Assembly: GCF_003323735.1 (NCBI RefSeq)
Contig: NZ_QOIM01000023.1
Coordinates: 157,826 to 221,825 of the forward strand
Source: Streptomyces reniochalinae
GTDB taxonomy: Bacteria; Actinomycetota; Actinomycetes; Streptomycetales; Streptomycetaceae
Reading direction: 5' to 3'
DNA length: 64,000 nt
Shown here: in pieces, positions 44,826-53,276 of the stretch
Layout: the number at the start of each line of letters is the position of its first letter
Position numbering within the stretch: position 1 is the stretch's first letter
Position numbers and translations under genes: made by a program
Notes under the pieces: model-generated
Database searches by the model: none
Told to the model about the DNA's origin: nothing
The model's input: the letters and a program-made list of their open reading frames with translations, nothing else

Positions 44826-47672
44826 TCAGGGCGTGAGGGCCATCTGGTCCTCGGTGGCCTTGGCGACCGCCTTCTCGCTGTAGGGCCACTTGAGGAACTC
44901 TCCCCTGGCCCACTTGTCGGTCTGGTCGGTGTAGTGCGCGTTGTAGGTGTGCCCGGAGGCTCCCGTCAGGTTGATCCACCGGGAGTTGTCCAGGTCGCTG
45001 AGGTTCACGACCATCCGCATCGACGGTACCCAGGTCACGTCGTACCCGCCGGCCGCGTTCCAGCCGGTCGCGTTGACGGCCGCCTCGCCCCCGCTCAGGT
45101 CCCAGGGGCCCCGGTTGAGGAGCCACTGCACGACGCCGGGGCCCTCGGTGCCGAGCGTCTGGTTCTTGAGCATCAGCCGGTGCAGCCTGCCCCAGCTCCA
45201 GGTGTCGATGTCCTTGCCGAGCTTGGAGGTGAGCTCCCAGCGGGCGTCCTTCATGGCGTGGCCCAGCAGGTCGTCCCGGTTCTTGTCGCCGTCACGCCGC
45301 ACGGTGCCGCGCGTCTTCCACCAGTCGCTGTCGGGCTTCTTGAGCAGCTTGCGCACCACCTCGAACCAGCGGTCACCGCCGTCGGGCTGCGCGGTGTCGG
45401 CAGAGCGCCGGCCGCACTCGCGCACCAGGCGCTCCTCACCGCTGAGGTCGTCGACCGGCCCCGAGTCGTCGGACGGTGCCACGTACAGGCAGTCGCCCTC
45501 GACCCGCAGCTCCTTGGGGAGCTTGTCCCCGAAGGCGAGCTTGAGGAGGTTGCGCCAGACCGCGTTGAAGTAGGCGGCCGGTGCCGAGTCGGAGTCCTGG
45601 GTGTAGTCCCAGCCCTCCAGCAGCTTCTGTGCCTCCCGTACGTACGGGTCCTTGACGTCGATCTTCAGCAGATAGGGCACCAGCAGCTTGGCGATCTCAC
45701 TGCTGTTGTCCATCTGCATGCTCTCCATGTCCTTGATGGAGATCTTCCCGCCGTCCTTGATCTTCGACTGGATGAGGTCGTTGATCCGCTGGCTGCGCGC
45801 TCCGTAACCCCAGTCGTCCGTCAGCAGGTAAGGGTACTTCTCGCGGTCCACGACGGCCTGGTTGGCCGTCACGACGTAGCCGCGGTCGGGGTTGTACTCC
45901 CACGGCAGTGCGCGCTGGGGGATGTATCCCTTCCAGCGGTAACGAGAATCCCAGCCGGGGGCCGGGTAGCGCCCGTCGCCCTTTTCGCGTACGGGGATCC
46001 GACCGGGCGCCTGGTAGCCGATGTTGCCCTTGGTGTCGGCGTAGATGAGGTTTTGCGAGGGGACGGCGAAGTCGCGTGCCGCCTTGCGGAACTCGGAGAA
46101 GTCCGAGGCCCTGTTCAGCTGGAAGACCGCGTCCATGGTCTTCGACGGCTCAAGAGCGGTCCACCTGAGGGAGACCGCGTAGCCGTCTCCCCGGTCGGGC
46201 GCCGCGTTGCCGACGGGTGACTTGTCTCCGACCTTGCGCAGTTCCTTGTCGCGGTCGGAGACGACCGGCCCGTTGTTGGTCTCCCTGACGGTGATGGTGC
46301 GGTCCTTGCCTCCGGCGACCTTGATGGTCTCCTCGCGGGTTCGGTACGGCACCTCCTTGCCGTCGTAGAGGTAGTGCCCGTCGCTGACCTTCTCCAGGTA
46401 GAGGTCGGTCACATCGGCGCCCAGGTTGGTCAGGCCCCAGGAGATGTCCTGGTTGTGGCCGATGACCACGCCGGGCATGCCGGAGAAGGTGAAGCCCGAG
46501 ACGTCGAAGGGGCAGGACTTGTCCACCGAGCGGCAGTGCAGGCCCATCTGGTACCAGACCGAGGGGAGCTGCGGCGCGAGGTGCGGGTCGTTGGCGAGCA
46601 GCGGCTTGCCGGTGGTCGTGTACTTGCCGGAGACGACCCAGGAGTTGGAGCCGATGCCGCTGCCGTTCGGCCCCAGCAGCCCCGGGATCTTGTCCAGTTT
46701 CTTCGCCACCGTGCCCAGCTGGGTGCTCGCGCCCTGCGTGGCCTCACCGGCCGACTGGGCGCCGCTCTGGGTGCCGGACCCCCCGGAGGCCACTCCGCCC
46801 CCTCCCGTGCCGTCAGAGGGGCTCCGAGCGCCGCCTGAGCCGGGCTGCCCGGCATCGGTGCCGGTGCCGGACCCGTTCGCCGTGTCCGGTCCGCCGGTCT
46901 CGTCGGCCTCGGCGTCGGCGTCGGCCTTCGGGTCGAACTCCTTGGAGGCCGGGTCGACCGCGCCGTGATCGACGATCGGCTTGTTCCGGTCGTACGGGTA
47001 CTCCGGGTACAGCTGCTCGATCTCGTCCTTGTCCAGGCGGCTGGTCATCAGCGCCCGGTCGACCTCGTCGGACATGTTGCCGCGCAGGTCCCACGCCATC
47101 GCCTTCAGCCAGGCGACCGAGTCGACGGGGTCCCAGGGCGCGGGCTTGTAGTCCTTGCCGTCCAGGTCGAGGGCCGCGTACTCGACGGAGAGCGCGGAAC
47201 CCTCGTGGTCCTCGAGGTAGGCGTTGACTCCCTCGGAGTAGGACTTGAGGAACTCCTTGGTCCGCTCGGGCAGTTGCTTGTACTCCTTCTCGGCCACCCT
47301 GCGCCAGCCGAGGGTGCGCAAGAACGCGTCGGTCTCCACCTGCCCCGCGCCGAACATCTCCGAGAGCCGTCCGGAGGTCATGTGGCGGCGCACGTCCATC
47401 TCCCAGAAGCGGTCCTGGGCCTGCACGTACCCCTGTGCGAGGAAGAGATCCTCGGAATTGTCCGCATAGAGCTGCGGAATGCCGCTACCGTCCCGCTTCA
47501 CACTCACCGGCGCCTCGAGAGCCTTGAGTTTGAGGGTGCCGGCTGTCTGCGGGAAGGAGTCGCGCACGGTGCTGACGCCCCAGTACGTGCCACCGCCGAT
47601 GCCTGCCACGAGCAGCAGCACGACGACGATCACGATGAGGCGGGCGCGTCGCGAGGTCTTCTTGGCGGGCAT
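44826..47672 (-). CDS. Penicillin acylase-family N-terminal nucleophile hydrolase
   Basis: The 948-aa precursor has an N-terminal basic stretch and helix (RRARLIVIVVVLLLVAGIGG), an alpha part beginning KLKALEAPVSVKRDGSGIP, a Gly/Ser/Thr-rich spacer (~residues 250-310) and the beta part starting at the Ser of GSGIGSNSWVVSG (~340), which becomes the nucleophile after autocleavage. Conserved ANDPHLAPQLPSVWYQMGLH follows. Family members deacylate penicillins, AHL signals or lipopeptides. The substrate cannot be read, but the export signal places it outside the membrane. ATG 47672 gives the proper signal anchor. Confidence 0.92.
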   Translation of the reverse strand: MPAKKTSRRARLIVIVVVLLLVAGIGGGTYWGVSTVRDSFPQTAGTLKLKALEAPVSVKRDGSGIPQLYADNSEDLFLAQGYVQAQDRFWEMDVRRHMTSGRLSEMFGAGQVETDAFLRTLGWRRVAEKEYKQLPERTKEFLKSYSEGVNAYLEDHEGSALSVEYAALDLDGKDYKPAPWDPVDSVAWLKAMAWDLRGNMSDEVDRALMTSRLDKDEIEQLYPEYPYDRNKPIVDHGAVDPASKEFDPKADADAEADETGGPDTANGSGTGTDAGQPGSGGARSPSDGTGGGGVASGGSGTQSGAQSAGEATQGASTQLGTVAKKLDKIPGLLGPNGSGIGSNSWVVSGKYTTTGKPLLANDPHLAPQLPSVWYQMGLHCRSVDKSCPFDVSGFTFSGMPGVVIGHNQDISWGLTNLGADVTDLYLEKVSDGHYLYDGKEVPYRTREETIKVAGGKDRTITVRETNNGPVVSDRDKELRKVGDKSPVGNAAPDRGDGYAVSLRWTALEPSKTMDAVFQLNRASDFSEFRKAARDFAVPSQNLIYADTKGNIGYQAPGRIPVREKGDGRYPAPGWDSRYRWKGYIPQRALPWEYNPDRGYVVTANQAVVDREKYPYLLTDDWGYGARSQRINDLIQSKIKDGGKISIKDMESMQMDNSSEIAKLLVPYLLKIDVKDPYVREAQKLLEGWDYTQDSDSAPAAYFNAVWRNLLKLAFGDKLPKELRVEGDCLYVAPSDDSGPVDDLSGEERLVRECGRRSADTAQPDGGDRWFEVVRKLLKKPDSDWWKTRGTVRRDGDKNRDDLLGHAMKDARWELTSKLGKDIDTWSWGRLHRLMLKNQTLGTEGPGVVQWLLNRGPWDLSGGEAAVNATGWNAAGGYDVTWVPSMRMVVNLSDLDNSRWINLTGASGHTYNAHYTDQTDKWARGEFLKWPYSEKAVAKATEDQMALTP

Positions 47673-47998
47673 CGCTGTCCTTCGAGGGGCAGGGTGAACC
47701 TTGACTGAACTGAGGGGACCGGACGGGCTCGGTCCGTACGGAGCAACCATAGGCCGCCGCTCGTCGCGCCCGGACAGCGAGTCGCCAACTACGGATTCCG
47801 CCGACGGCTTGTTCAAGCGATGGTAAATTGTTAGCTACCCAAACGAACTAGAGACTTCCGGACACTCGTCCGGGAGCCACCCACCCCCATGGGCAGCGCG
47901 TTAAGAACACGTCAGGAAAGCGTCAGGAGGACGTCAGAAACCGCACTCGCACCCGCTCGCACCCCCAAGGAGCAAGCCCCGGAAGAGAGGACCGTGCC
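47673..47998. promoter_or_regulatory. Divergent region, acylase / antiporter
   Basis: 326 bp without a gene. TTGTTC (47809-47814) and TAGCTA (47832-47837), 17 bases apart, could be a promoter for the antiporter. A hairpin CCGGAC-ACTC-GTCCGG follows, and the phrase CGTCAGGA(A/G) repeats near 47910-47935. No c-di-AMP riboswitch was recognised. Confidence 0.35.
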
Positions 47999-49510
47999 CT
48001 GACCGTCGACAGCCTCAACCAGCTACTGCTCTTCAGCGCCCTCGTACTGCTCGTCGCCGTCGCGGCGGTCCGTCTCTCCTCACGCAGCGGGCTGCCCAGC
48101 CTGCTCATCTACCTCGGGATAGGTGTCGCCATAGGGCAGGACGGCATCGGCTTCGGATTCTCCGACGCCGAGCTGACACAAGTCCTCGGATACGCCGCCC
48201 TCGTGGTGATCCTCGCCGAGGGCGGACTCAGTACGAAGTGGAGCGACATCCGGCCCGCCGTACCGGCGGCCGCCGTCCTGTCCACGTTCGGTGTGGCGGT
48301 CAGCGTCGCCGTCACGGCCCTGGCCGCGCACTATCTGGTCGGCCTCGCATGGCAGGCCGCGCTCCTGATGGGCGCCGTGGTCTCCTCCACGGACGCCGCC
48401 GCCGTCTTCTCCGTCCTGCGCAGGGTGCCCCTGCCCAAGCGCCTCACCGGGATCCTGGAGGCCGAGTCCGGCTTCAACGACGCGCCTGTCGTGCTGCTGG
48501 TCGTCACCTTCTCCTCGTTCGGTTCCGAGCACCACCCCTGGTACTTCCTGCTCGCAGAGATCGCTCTGGAACTCGCCATCGGCCTCGTGGTGGGCCTGGT
48601 GGTGGGCAAACTGGGCGAGTTGGGGATGCGGCGCGTGGCACTTCCGGCCTCGGGCGTCTACCCGATCGCCGTGATGGCACTGTGCGTCCTGGCCTACGCC
48701 GGCGGCTCCATGGCGCACGGTTCCGGCTTCCTGGCCGTCTATGTCGCCGCGCTCATCCTGGGCAACGGAAAACTCCCGCACCGCCCGGCGGTACGAGGGT
48801 TCGCCGACGGGGTGGCCTGGATGGCGCAGATCGGACTCTTCGTCCTGCTGGGGCTCCTGGTCACTCCGCACAACCTGGGGAACGACTTCTGGCCGGCGGT
48901 TCTCATCGGCCTGGCGCTGACCCTGGTCGCCCGGCCGCTGTCGGTCTTCCTGTGCCTGAGGGTGTTCAAGCTGCCGTGGCAGGACAAGGCGCTGCTCTCC
49001 TGGGCGGGCCTGCGGGGTGCGGTGCCCATCGTGCTCGCGACCATCCCCATGGTCGCGGATGTCGAGGACAGCCAGCGCATCTTCAACATCGTCTTCGTCC
49101 TGGTCGTCGTCTTCACCGTCCTCCAGGGGCCCACGCTGCCCTGGCTGGCCGGCACACTCCGCCTCAACGAGAGGGACGAGGCGGACGACGTGGACATCGA
49201 GTCCGCGCCCCTGGAACGGCTGCGCGGTCACCTGCTCTCGGTGGCCATCCCGCCCTCTTCCCGGATGCACGGAGTGGAGGTCACCGAACTGAGGCTCCCT
49301 CCGGGCTCGGCCGTCACCCTGGTGGTGCGCGACGGCACCAGCTTCGTACCGCAGCCCTCCACCGTGTTGCGGCACGGCGACGAGTTGCTGGTCGTCGCCA
49401 CCGACCAGGTGCGCGACTCCGCCGAACGGCGCCTGCTGTCGGTCAGCCGCGGCGGCAAGCTCGCCGGGTGGCTGGGCGGCCCCGGGGGAAGCACGGCACT
49501 GCGGAGGTAG
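47999..49510 (+). CDS. K+/H+ antiporter (CPA family with TrkA_C), probable CTG start
   Basis: The homologous frame begins LTVDSLNQLLLFSALVLLVAVAAVRLS at CTG 47999. No ATG, GTG or TTG lies between it and the in-frame stop upstream, and GAGAGG is 8 bases before it. The 503-aa protein has about 12 helices (GYAALVVILAEGG, DAAAVFSVLRRVPLP, AGLRGAVPIVLATIP) and a C-terminal TrkA_C-like domain (~400-480; PPGSAVTLVVRDG). It should exchange K+ or Na+ for H+ and respond to nucleotide ligands. The ATG of the internal VILAEGG region (48203) is far too late. Confidence 0.88.
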   Translation: MTVDSLNQLLLFSALVLLVAVAAVRLSSRSGLPSLLIYLGIGVAIGQDGIGFGFSDAELTQVLGYAALVVILAEGGLSTKWSDIRPAVPAAAVLSTFGVAVSVAVTALAAHYLVGLAWQAALLMGAVVSSTDAAAVFSVLRRVPLPKRLTGILEAESGFNDAPVVLLVVTFSSFGSEHHPWYFLLAEIALELAIGLVVGLVVGKLGELGMRRVALPASGVYPIAVMALCVLAYAGGSMAHGSGFLAVYVAALILGNGKLPHRPAVRGFADGVAWMAQIGLFVLLGLLVTPHNLGNDFWPAVLIGLALTLVARPLSVFLCLRVFKLPWQDKALLSWAGLRGAVPIVLATIPMVADVEDSQRIFNIVFVLVVVFTVLQGPTLPWLAGTLRLNERDEADDVDIESAPLERLRGHLLSVAIPPSSRMHGVEVTELRLPPGSAVTLVVRDGTSFVPQPSTVLRHGDELLVVATDQVRDSAERRLLSVSRGGKLAGWLGGPGGSTALRR

Positions 49511-49620
49511 CCCCCGCCCGTACGGGGCGTGGGGGCACGTTCGCGTGCGTTCGGTGGGGACGGACGCGGGCGGGCCGGACGGGTCTCCTTCGCGTGCCCT
49601 CGGCAAGGCCGCGACGTACC

Positions 49621-49702
49621 GAACGGGGCCCCTTTTCCGTACCGCCGGGAACCGGGCCCCTTTCCGTACCGCCGGGAACCGGGCCCTTTTCCGTACCGCC
49701 GG
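49621..49702. repeat. Three 27-28 bp tandem repeats
   Basis: Units at 49621, 49649 and 49676 share GGGCCCCTTTTCCGTACC plus GCCGG with few changes. They lie in a 568-bp gap (49511-50078) after the antiporter gene in which I see no gene. Confidence 0.75.
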
Positions 49703-50078
49703 AAGGGGCACAGGGAATCCGGATAGGGCCCTCTTGCATGCCGCCGGGAGGAACGCCAGTGCACCGGACGGGGATGGTGTGGACGCGGTGTGGACGCCTT
49801 CGCGCGCGTACGCGTCCGCCTTCGGGTGCGTACGCGGGTGGTTGGGAGGCGGCTGGTCAGCGCGCGTTTACCGAGAACCGACCTCGGCCGTTATCCTCAT
49901 ACCGGACAGGACAGTTTTACCCGACTCTGCCTGAAGCAGAGCTGGCGCGACCGCTCGGCGGCCACGGTCCGGATCGCCCACCTTGCACCGGACCGGGTAT
50001 CTACCCCGGTCCTGCGCGAGAGGACAGCTCTCGGCGCGTCACCCTGAACGCGCTACCAGGCGGCAGAAAGGCCCGGCC

Positions 50079-51473
50079 GTGGAATCCCCGGCCACCAACA
50101 CCGACCACGCGAGGACGCGCGAGGCGAACCAGGCACACCGCGGGCGGCGCGGCAAGCAGCGCTCCGACCGCTCCAAGGGCACCACCGGACGCCCCGGATA
50201 CGGGCAACTTCTGCGCACGGAGGGGGCCTGGTCCTTCCTCCTGCCCGGATTCCTGGCCCGCCAGCCCTACGCGATGCTGACCATCAGCATCGTCCTGCTG
50301 GTCGAGCACACCACCGGCTCCTTCGGTCTCGCAGGGGCCGTCTCGGCGACCGCAGGCATCGCCATGGCCGTCATCGCTCCGCAGAGCGGCAGACTGGCCG
50401 ACCGGTTCGGACAGGGCGCCGTCCTCTTCCCACAGGTGTTCCTGCACGCCCTCACCATCGCCGCCCTGATCGCGGTCGCCGTACTGGACGCCCCGCTGTG
50501 GGCACTGTTCGTCGCAGCCGTACCCGCGGGTGCGACGGCGCCGCAGATCAGCCCGATGGTGCGCGCCCGGTGGGCGGCGCGCCTGCAGGGCACACCCCTG
50601 ATGACGACGGCCGCCGCCTTCGAGTCGGTGACGGACGAGTTCACCTTCGTCGTGGGGCCCGTACTGGCGACCGCCCTGTGCACCGGAGTGCATCCGGCCG
50701 CCGGGCTCGTCGCGGAGGCCGCCGTCTCGCTCGTGGGCGGGCTGGTCTTCGCCGCACAGCGCCGCACCCAGCCCGCCTCTGCCCGGGCCGGTGGCGCGGG
50801 CGGCGAGGAAGCGCACGCCCGGGGGGCGGACGGCGGCGCCACATCCGCACTGGCCGTACCCGGAGCGCGGGTGCTCGTCGCGGCGGTACTCGGCATCGGC
50901 ATGGTCTTCGGCGGTATGCAGGTCTCGCTCACCGCGTTCACGGAGTCGATCGGGCGGCCCGGCATCAACGGCGTCATGTACGGGGCCTTCGCCGCGGGCA
51001 ACATGCTGGCAGCCGTCGCCGTGGGAGCGATCCGGTGGAAGCGCGGTCCGCAGACCCGGCTGCTCGCCGCCTATCCGGCCCTGGTGCTGACCGCCGCGCT
51101 GGTCGCGGTCGCCGCTCAGCTGGGACCGTGGGCCGTGCTGCTGGGCGCCCTCGGGACACTGACCGGGCTGTGCGTGGCCCCCTGCATGATCACGTGCTTC
51201 ACACTGATCGAGACGCTGGTCCCGGCGGGAGCCCGTACCGAGGCCTTCACCTGGCTGACGGGAGCGGTGGCGCTGGGTCAGGCGGCGGGATCCACGGTGG
51301 CCGGGCAGCTGGCCGACCACTCGGGCGCCGGCGCGGGCTTCTTCGCGCCGCTGGCCGGTACGGGCCTCGCGCTGCTGGTGCTGCTCGCCTTCCGCGGGGC
51401 ACTGCATCCGCCGCACGGCAGCCTGGTCGCGGCGCGTGGGCTGGGTCACCGAACGACGGCCCCAGTGGACTGA
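50079..51473 (+). CDS. MFS transporter
   Basis: The 464-aa permease has a ~40-residue basic cytoplasmic N-terminus (RRGKQRSDRSKG), then 12 helices. The loop 2-3 motif appears as QSGRLADRFGQG, and a Gly/Ala-rich central loop (~260-290) splits the two halves. The order of helices and motif A are those of a drug or metabolite exporter; the substrate is unknown. The GTG at 50079 follows AGAAAGG. It stands alone, 568 bp after the antiporter gene. Confidence 0.88.
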   Translation: MESPATNTDHARTREANQAHRGRRGKQRSDRSKGTTGRPGYGQLLRTEGAWSFLLPGFLARQPYAMLTISIVLLVEHTTGSFGLAGAVSATAGIAMAVIAPQSGRLADRFGQGAVLFPQVFLHALTIAALIAVAVLDAPLWALFVAAVPAGATAPQISPMVRARWAARLQGTPLMTTAAAFESVTDEFTFVVGPVLATALCTGVHPAAGLVAEAAVSLVGGLVFAAQRRTQPASARAGGAGGEEAHARGADGGATSALAVPGARVLVAAVLGIGMVFGGMQVSLTAFTESIGRPGINGVMYGAFAAGNMLAAVAVGAIRWKRGPQTRLLAAYPALVLTAALVAVAAQLGPWAVLLGALGTLTGLCVAPCMITCFTLIETLVPAGARTEAFTWLTGAVALGQAAGSTVAGQLADHSGAGAGFFAPLAGTGLALLVLLAFRGALHPPHGSLVAARGLGHRTTAPVD

Positions 51474-51503
51474 CGCGCGGGAATGCTGCACTATGGAGCG
51501 TTG

Positions 51504-51530
51504 TTAGCACTCAACAAGTGAGAGTGCCAG
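51504..51530 (+). promoter_or_regulatory. CIRCE-like operator before the fmdB-type gene
   Basis: TTAGCACTC (51504-51512), nine bases, then GAGTGCCAG (51522-51530). The left arm is a perfect CIRCE half and the right arm matches in GAGTGC. CIRCE is the binding site of the heat-shock repressor HrcA. The right arm overlaps the ribosome site GGAGGAAG. Confidence 0.65.
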
Positions 51531-51540
51531 GAGGAAGAAC

Positions 51541-51936
51541 GTGCCGACGTACCAGTACCAGTGCACCGACTGCCGCGAGGGCCTCGAGGTCGTGCAGAAG
51601 TTCACGGACGACTCGCTGACCGTGTGCCCCAACTGCGAGGGACGCCTCAAAAAGGTGTTCTCGGCCGTCGGCATCGTCTTCAAGGGCTCCGGCTTCTACC
51701 GCAACGACAGCCGCAGCTCCTCGTCGAGCAGCAGCTCGTCCTCTTCCGGCTCCTCGGACTCGTCCGGCAAGAGTGACGGCGACTCCAAGAGCTCGTCGGA
51801 CTCGTCCTCCAGCTCCTCCTCGGCGTCGGACTCCTCGTCCTCCAGCTCGTCCTCGTCGGAGTCGAAGTCCTCCGGCAAGAGCGACAGCAAGAGCAGCGGC
51901 AGCAAGAGCTCGGCGAAGGCGGGCACCTCGAGCTGA
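51541..51936 (+). CDS. FmdB-family zinc-ribbon protein with poly-Ser tail
   Basis: The 131-aa protein starts MPTYQYQCTDCREGLEV and has the second knuckle VCPNCEGRLKKVFSAVGIVFKGSGFY, so the four Cys bind one zinc in FmdB fashion. Residues ~58-131 are almost only Ser, Asp, Lys and Gly, with runs of up to 11 Ser. FmdB proteins are small regulators or ribosome-related factors of unclear role. The GTG at 51541 is preceded by GGAGGAAG and a CIRCE-like site, so heat or protein stress control is likely. Confidence 0.9.
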   Translation: MPTYQYQCTDCREGLEVVQKFTDDSLTVCPNCEGRLKKVFSAVGIVFKGSGFYRNDSRSSSSSSSSSSSGSSDSSGKSDGDSKSSSDSSSSSSSASDSSSSSSSSSESKSSGKSDSKSSGSKSSAKAGTSS

Positions 51937-52063
51937 AGCGGCTCGCCGGGACACCTGCGTCCGCCTCCGCACACGAACGAACCGTCCACGGGTCCGGCCA
52001 CAGGCGTCACGGGCCCGTTCTCTTCCCTGCCGTCCCGGCGGTGCGTCCCCTTAGGGTGACCGC

Positions 52064-52900
52064 ATGAGCGAACAGGCAGAGATCGGCGTCATCGGCGGTT
52101 CCGGGTTCTACTCCTTTCTCGACGACGTGACCGAGGTCACCGTCGAGACGCCTTACGGGCCGCCGAGCGACTCCCTCTTCCTGGGGGAGACCGGCGGCCG
52201 CAAGGTGGCGTTCCTCCCCCGCCACGGCCGTGGCCACCATCTGCCTCCCAACCGCATCAACTACCGCGCCAACATGTGGGCGCTGCGCTCCGTGGGAGTA
52301 CGGCAGATCATCGCCCCCTGCGCGGTCGGCGGTCTACAGCCCGAGTACGGGCCCGGCACGCTCGTCATCCCCGACCAGCTCGTGGACCGCACCAAGACGC
52401 GGCAGCAGTCGTTCTTCGACGGGGAAACCCTGCCCGACGGCAGCGTGCCCAACGTGCTCCACCTCACCTTCGCCGACCCGTACTGCGAGGCGGGGCGACA
52501 GGCCTCACTGCGCGCGGCCCGTGACCAGGGCTGGCAAGCGGTGGACGGCGGCACCATGTGCGTCATCGAAGGGCCGCGCTTCTCCACCCGTGCCGAGTCA
52601 CGCTGGCACGCCGCACAGGGCTGGTCCGTCGTGGGCATGACCGGTCACCCCGAAGCCGTGCTCGCCCGCGAGCTGGAGCTCTGCTACTCCTCGCTGGCCC
52701 TCGTCACGGACCTCGACGCGGGCGCGGAGGCCGGCGAGGGCGTCTCGCACGAGGAGGTACTGCGGGTCTTCGGCGAGAACATCGACCGTCTGCGCCAGGT
52801 GCTCTTCGAGGCCGTCCGCGAGCTGCCCGCCGGCAGCGACCGCAAGTGCGAGTGCGGGGCGGCGCTCGGCGGTCAGGAACCCGGCTTCACCCTGCCCTGA
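52064..52900 (+). CDS. mtnP: S-methyl-5'-thioadenosine phosphorylase
   Basis: The 278-aa protein has IGVIGGSGFYSFL (phosphate loop), FLPRHGRGHHLPPNRINYRANMWAL, IAPCAVGGLQPEYGPG, the substrate-specific CVIEGPRFSTRAES and GMTGHPEAVLAREL. It splits methylthioadenosine to adenine and methylthioribose phosphate in methionine salvage. TAGGGT (52052-52057) lies 6 bases before the ATG, so the mRNA is probably leaderless. No other salvage gene is adjacent. Confidence 0.93.
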   Translation: MSEQAEIGVIGGSGFYSFLDDVTEVTVETPYGPPSDSLFLGETGGRKVAFLPRHGRGHHLPPNRINYRANMWALRSVGVRQIIAPCAVGGLQPEYGPGTLVIPDQLVDRTKTRQQSFFDGETLPDGSVPNVLHLTFADPYCEAGRQASLRAARDQGWQAVDGGTMCVIEGPRFSTRAESRWHAAQGWSVVGMTGHPEAVLARELELCYSSLALVTDLDAGAEAGEGVSHEEVLRVFGENIDRLRQVLFEAVRELPAGSDRKCECGAALGGQEPGFTLP

Positions 52901-53006
52901 GGGCCTGCCCCGGTTCCCTGGCGGCCGCTGCGTGATTCCCCGGCGTCGCGCCGGGTCGCGACCTCGCGCCGTCTCGTCACGCCGACTCGCTACCCAGGAC
53001 CCGCCG

Positions 53007-53131
53007 CAGCCCCGGGACGGGTCACTACTCCGGGACGGGTCGCTACTCCGGGACGCGCCGCAGCCCCGGGACAGACCGCATCCTCGGGATGGCCGCAGGC
53101 CCGGGACGGCTCGCGGCCTCGGCACAGGCAG
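53007..53131. repeat. 18-bp degenerate tandem repeat, about seven copies
   Basis: Units of the form CTACTCCGGGACGGGTCG start at 53007, 53025, 53043, 53061, 53079 (17 bp), 53096 and 53114. They lie in the 376-bp gap between mtnP and the CpaB-like gene. I see no gene there. Confidence 0.75.
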
Positions 53132-53276
53132 ACCACCACCCTGCTCATTCGGGTGAGGAAGTTGTCCACAACCGGTGGGTAATCCACAGATTCCGGGGGT
53201 GTTCAGCGGATTCCGACGAACGGGTTCACCGTGGGGCGACGAGGGCCGCGACCACGCGGTCTTCCCGTGAAGGCTG

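Noticed and set aside
47838..47998. c-di-AMP (ydaO) riboswitch before the K+/H+ antiporter
   Set aside because: Short direct repeats and one hairpin are present, but I could not match the conserved core; a covariance model search would decide.
31754..53131. CRISPR array at 31754-31807 or 53007-53131
   Set aside because: The repeats are directly adjacent (9 and 18 bp periods), with no spacers and no cas genes.
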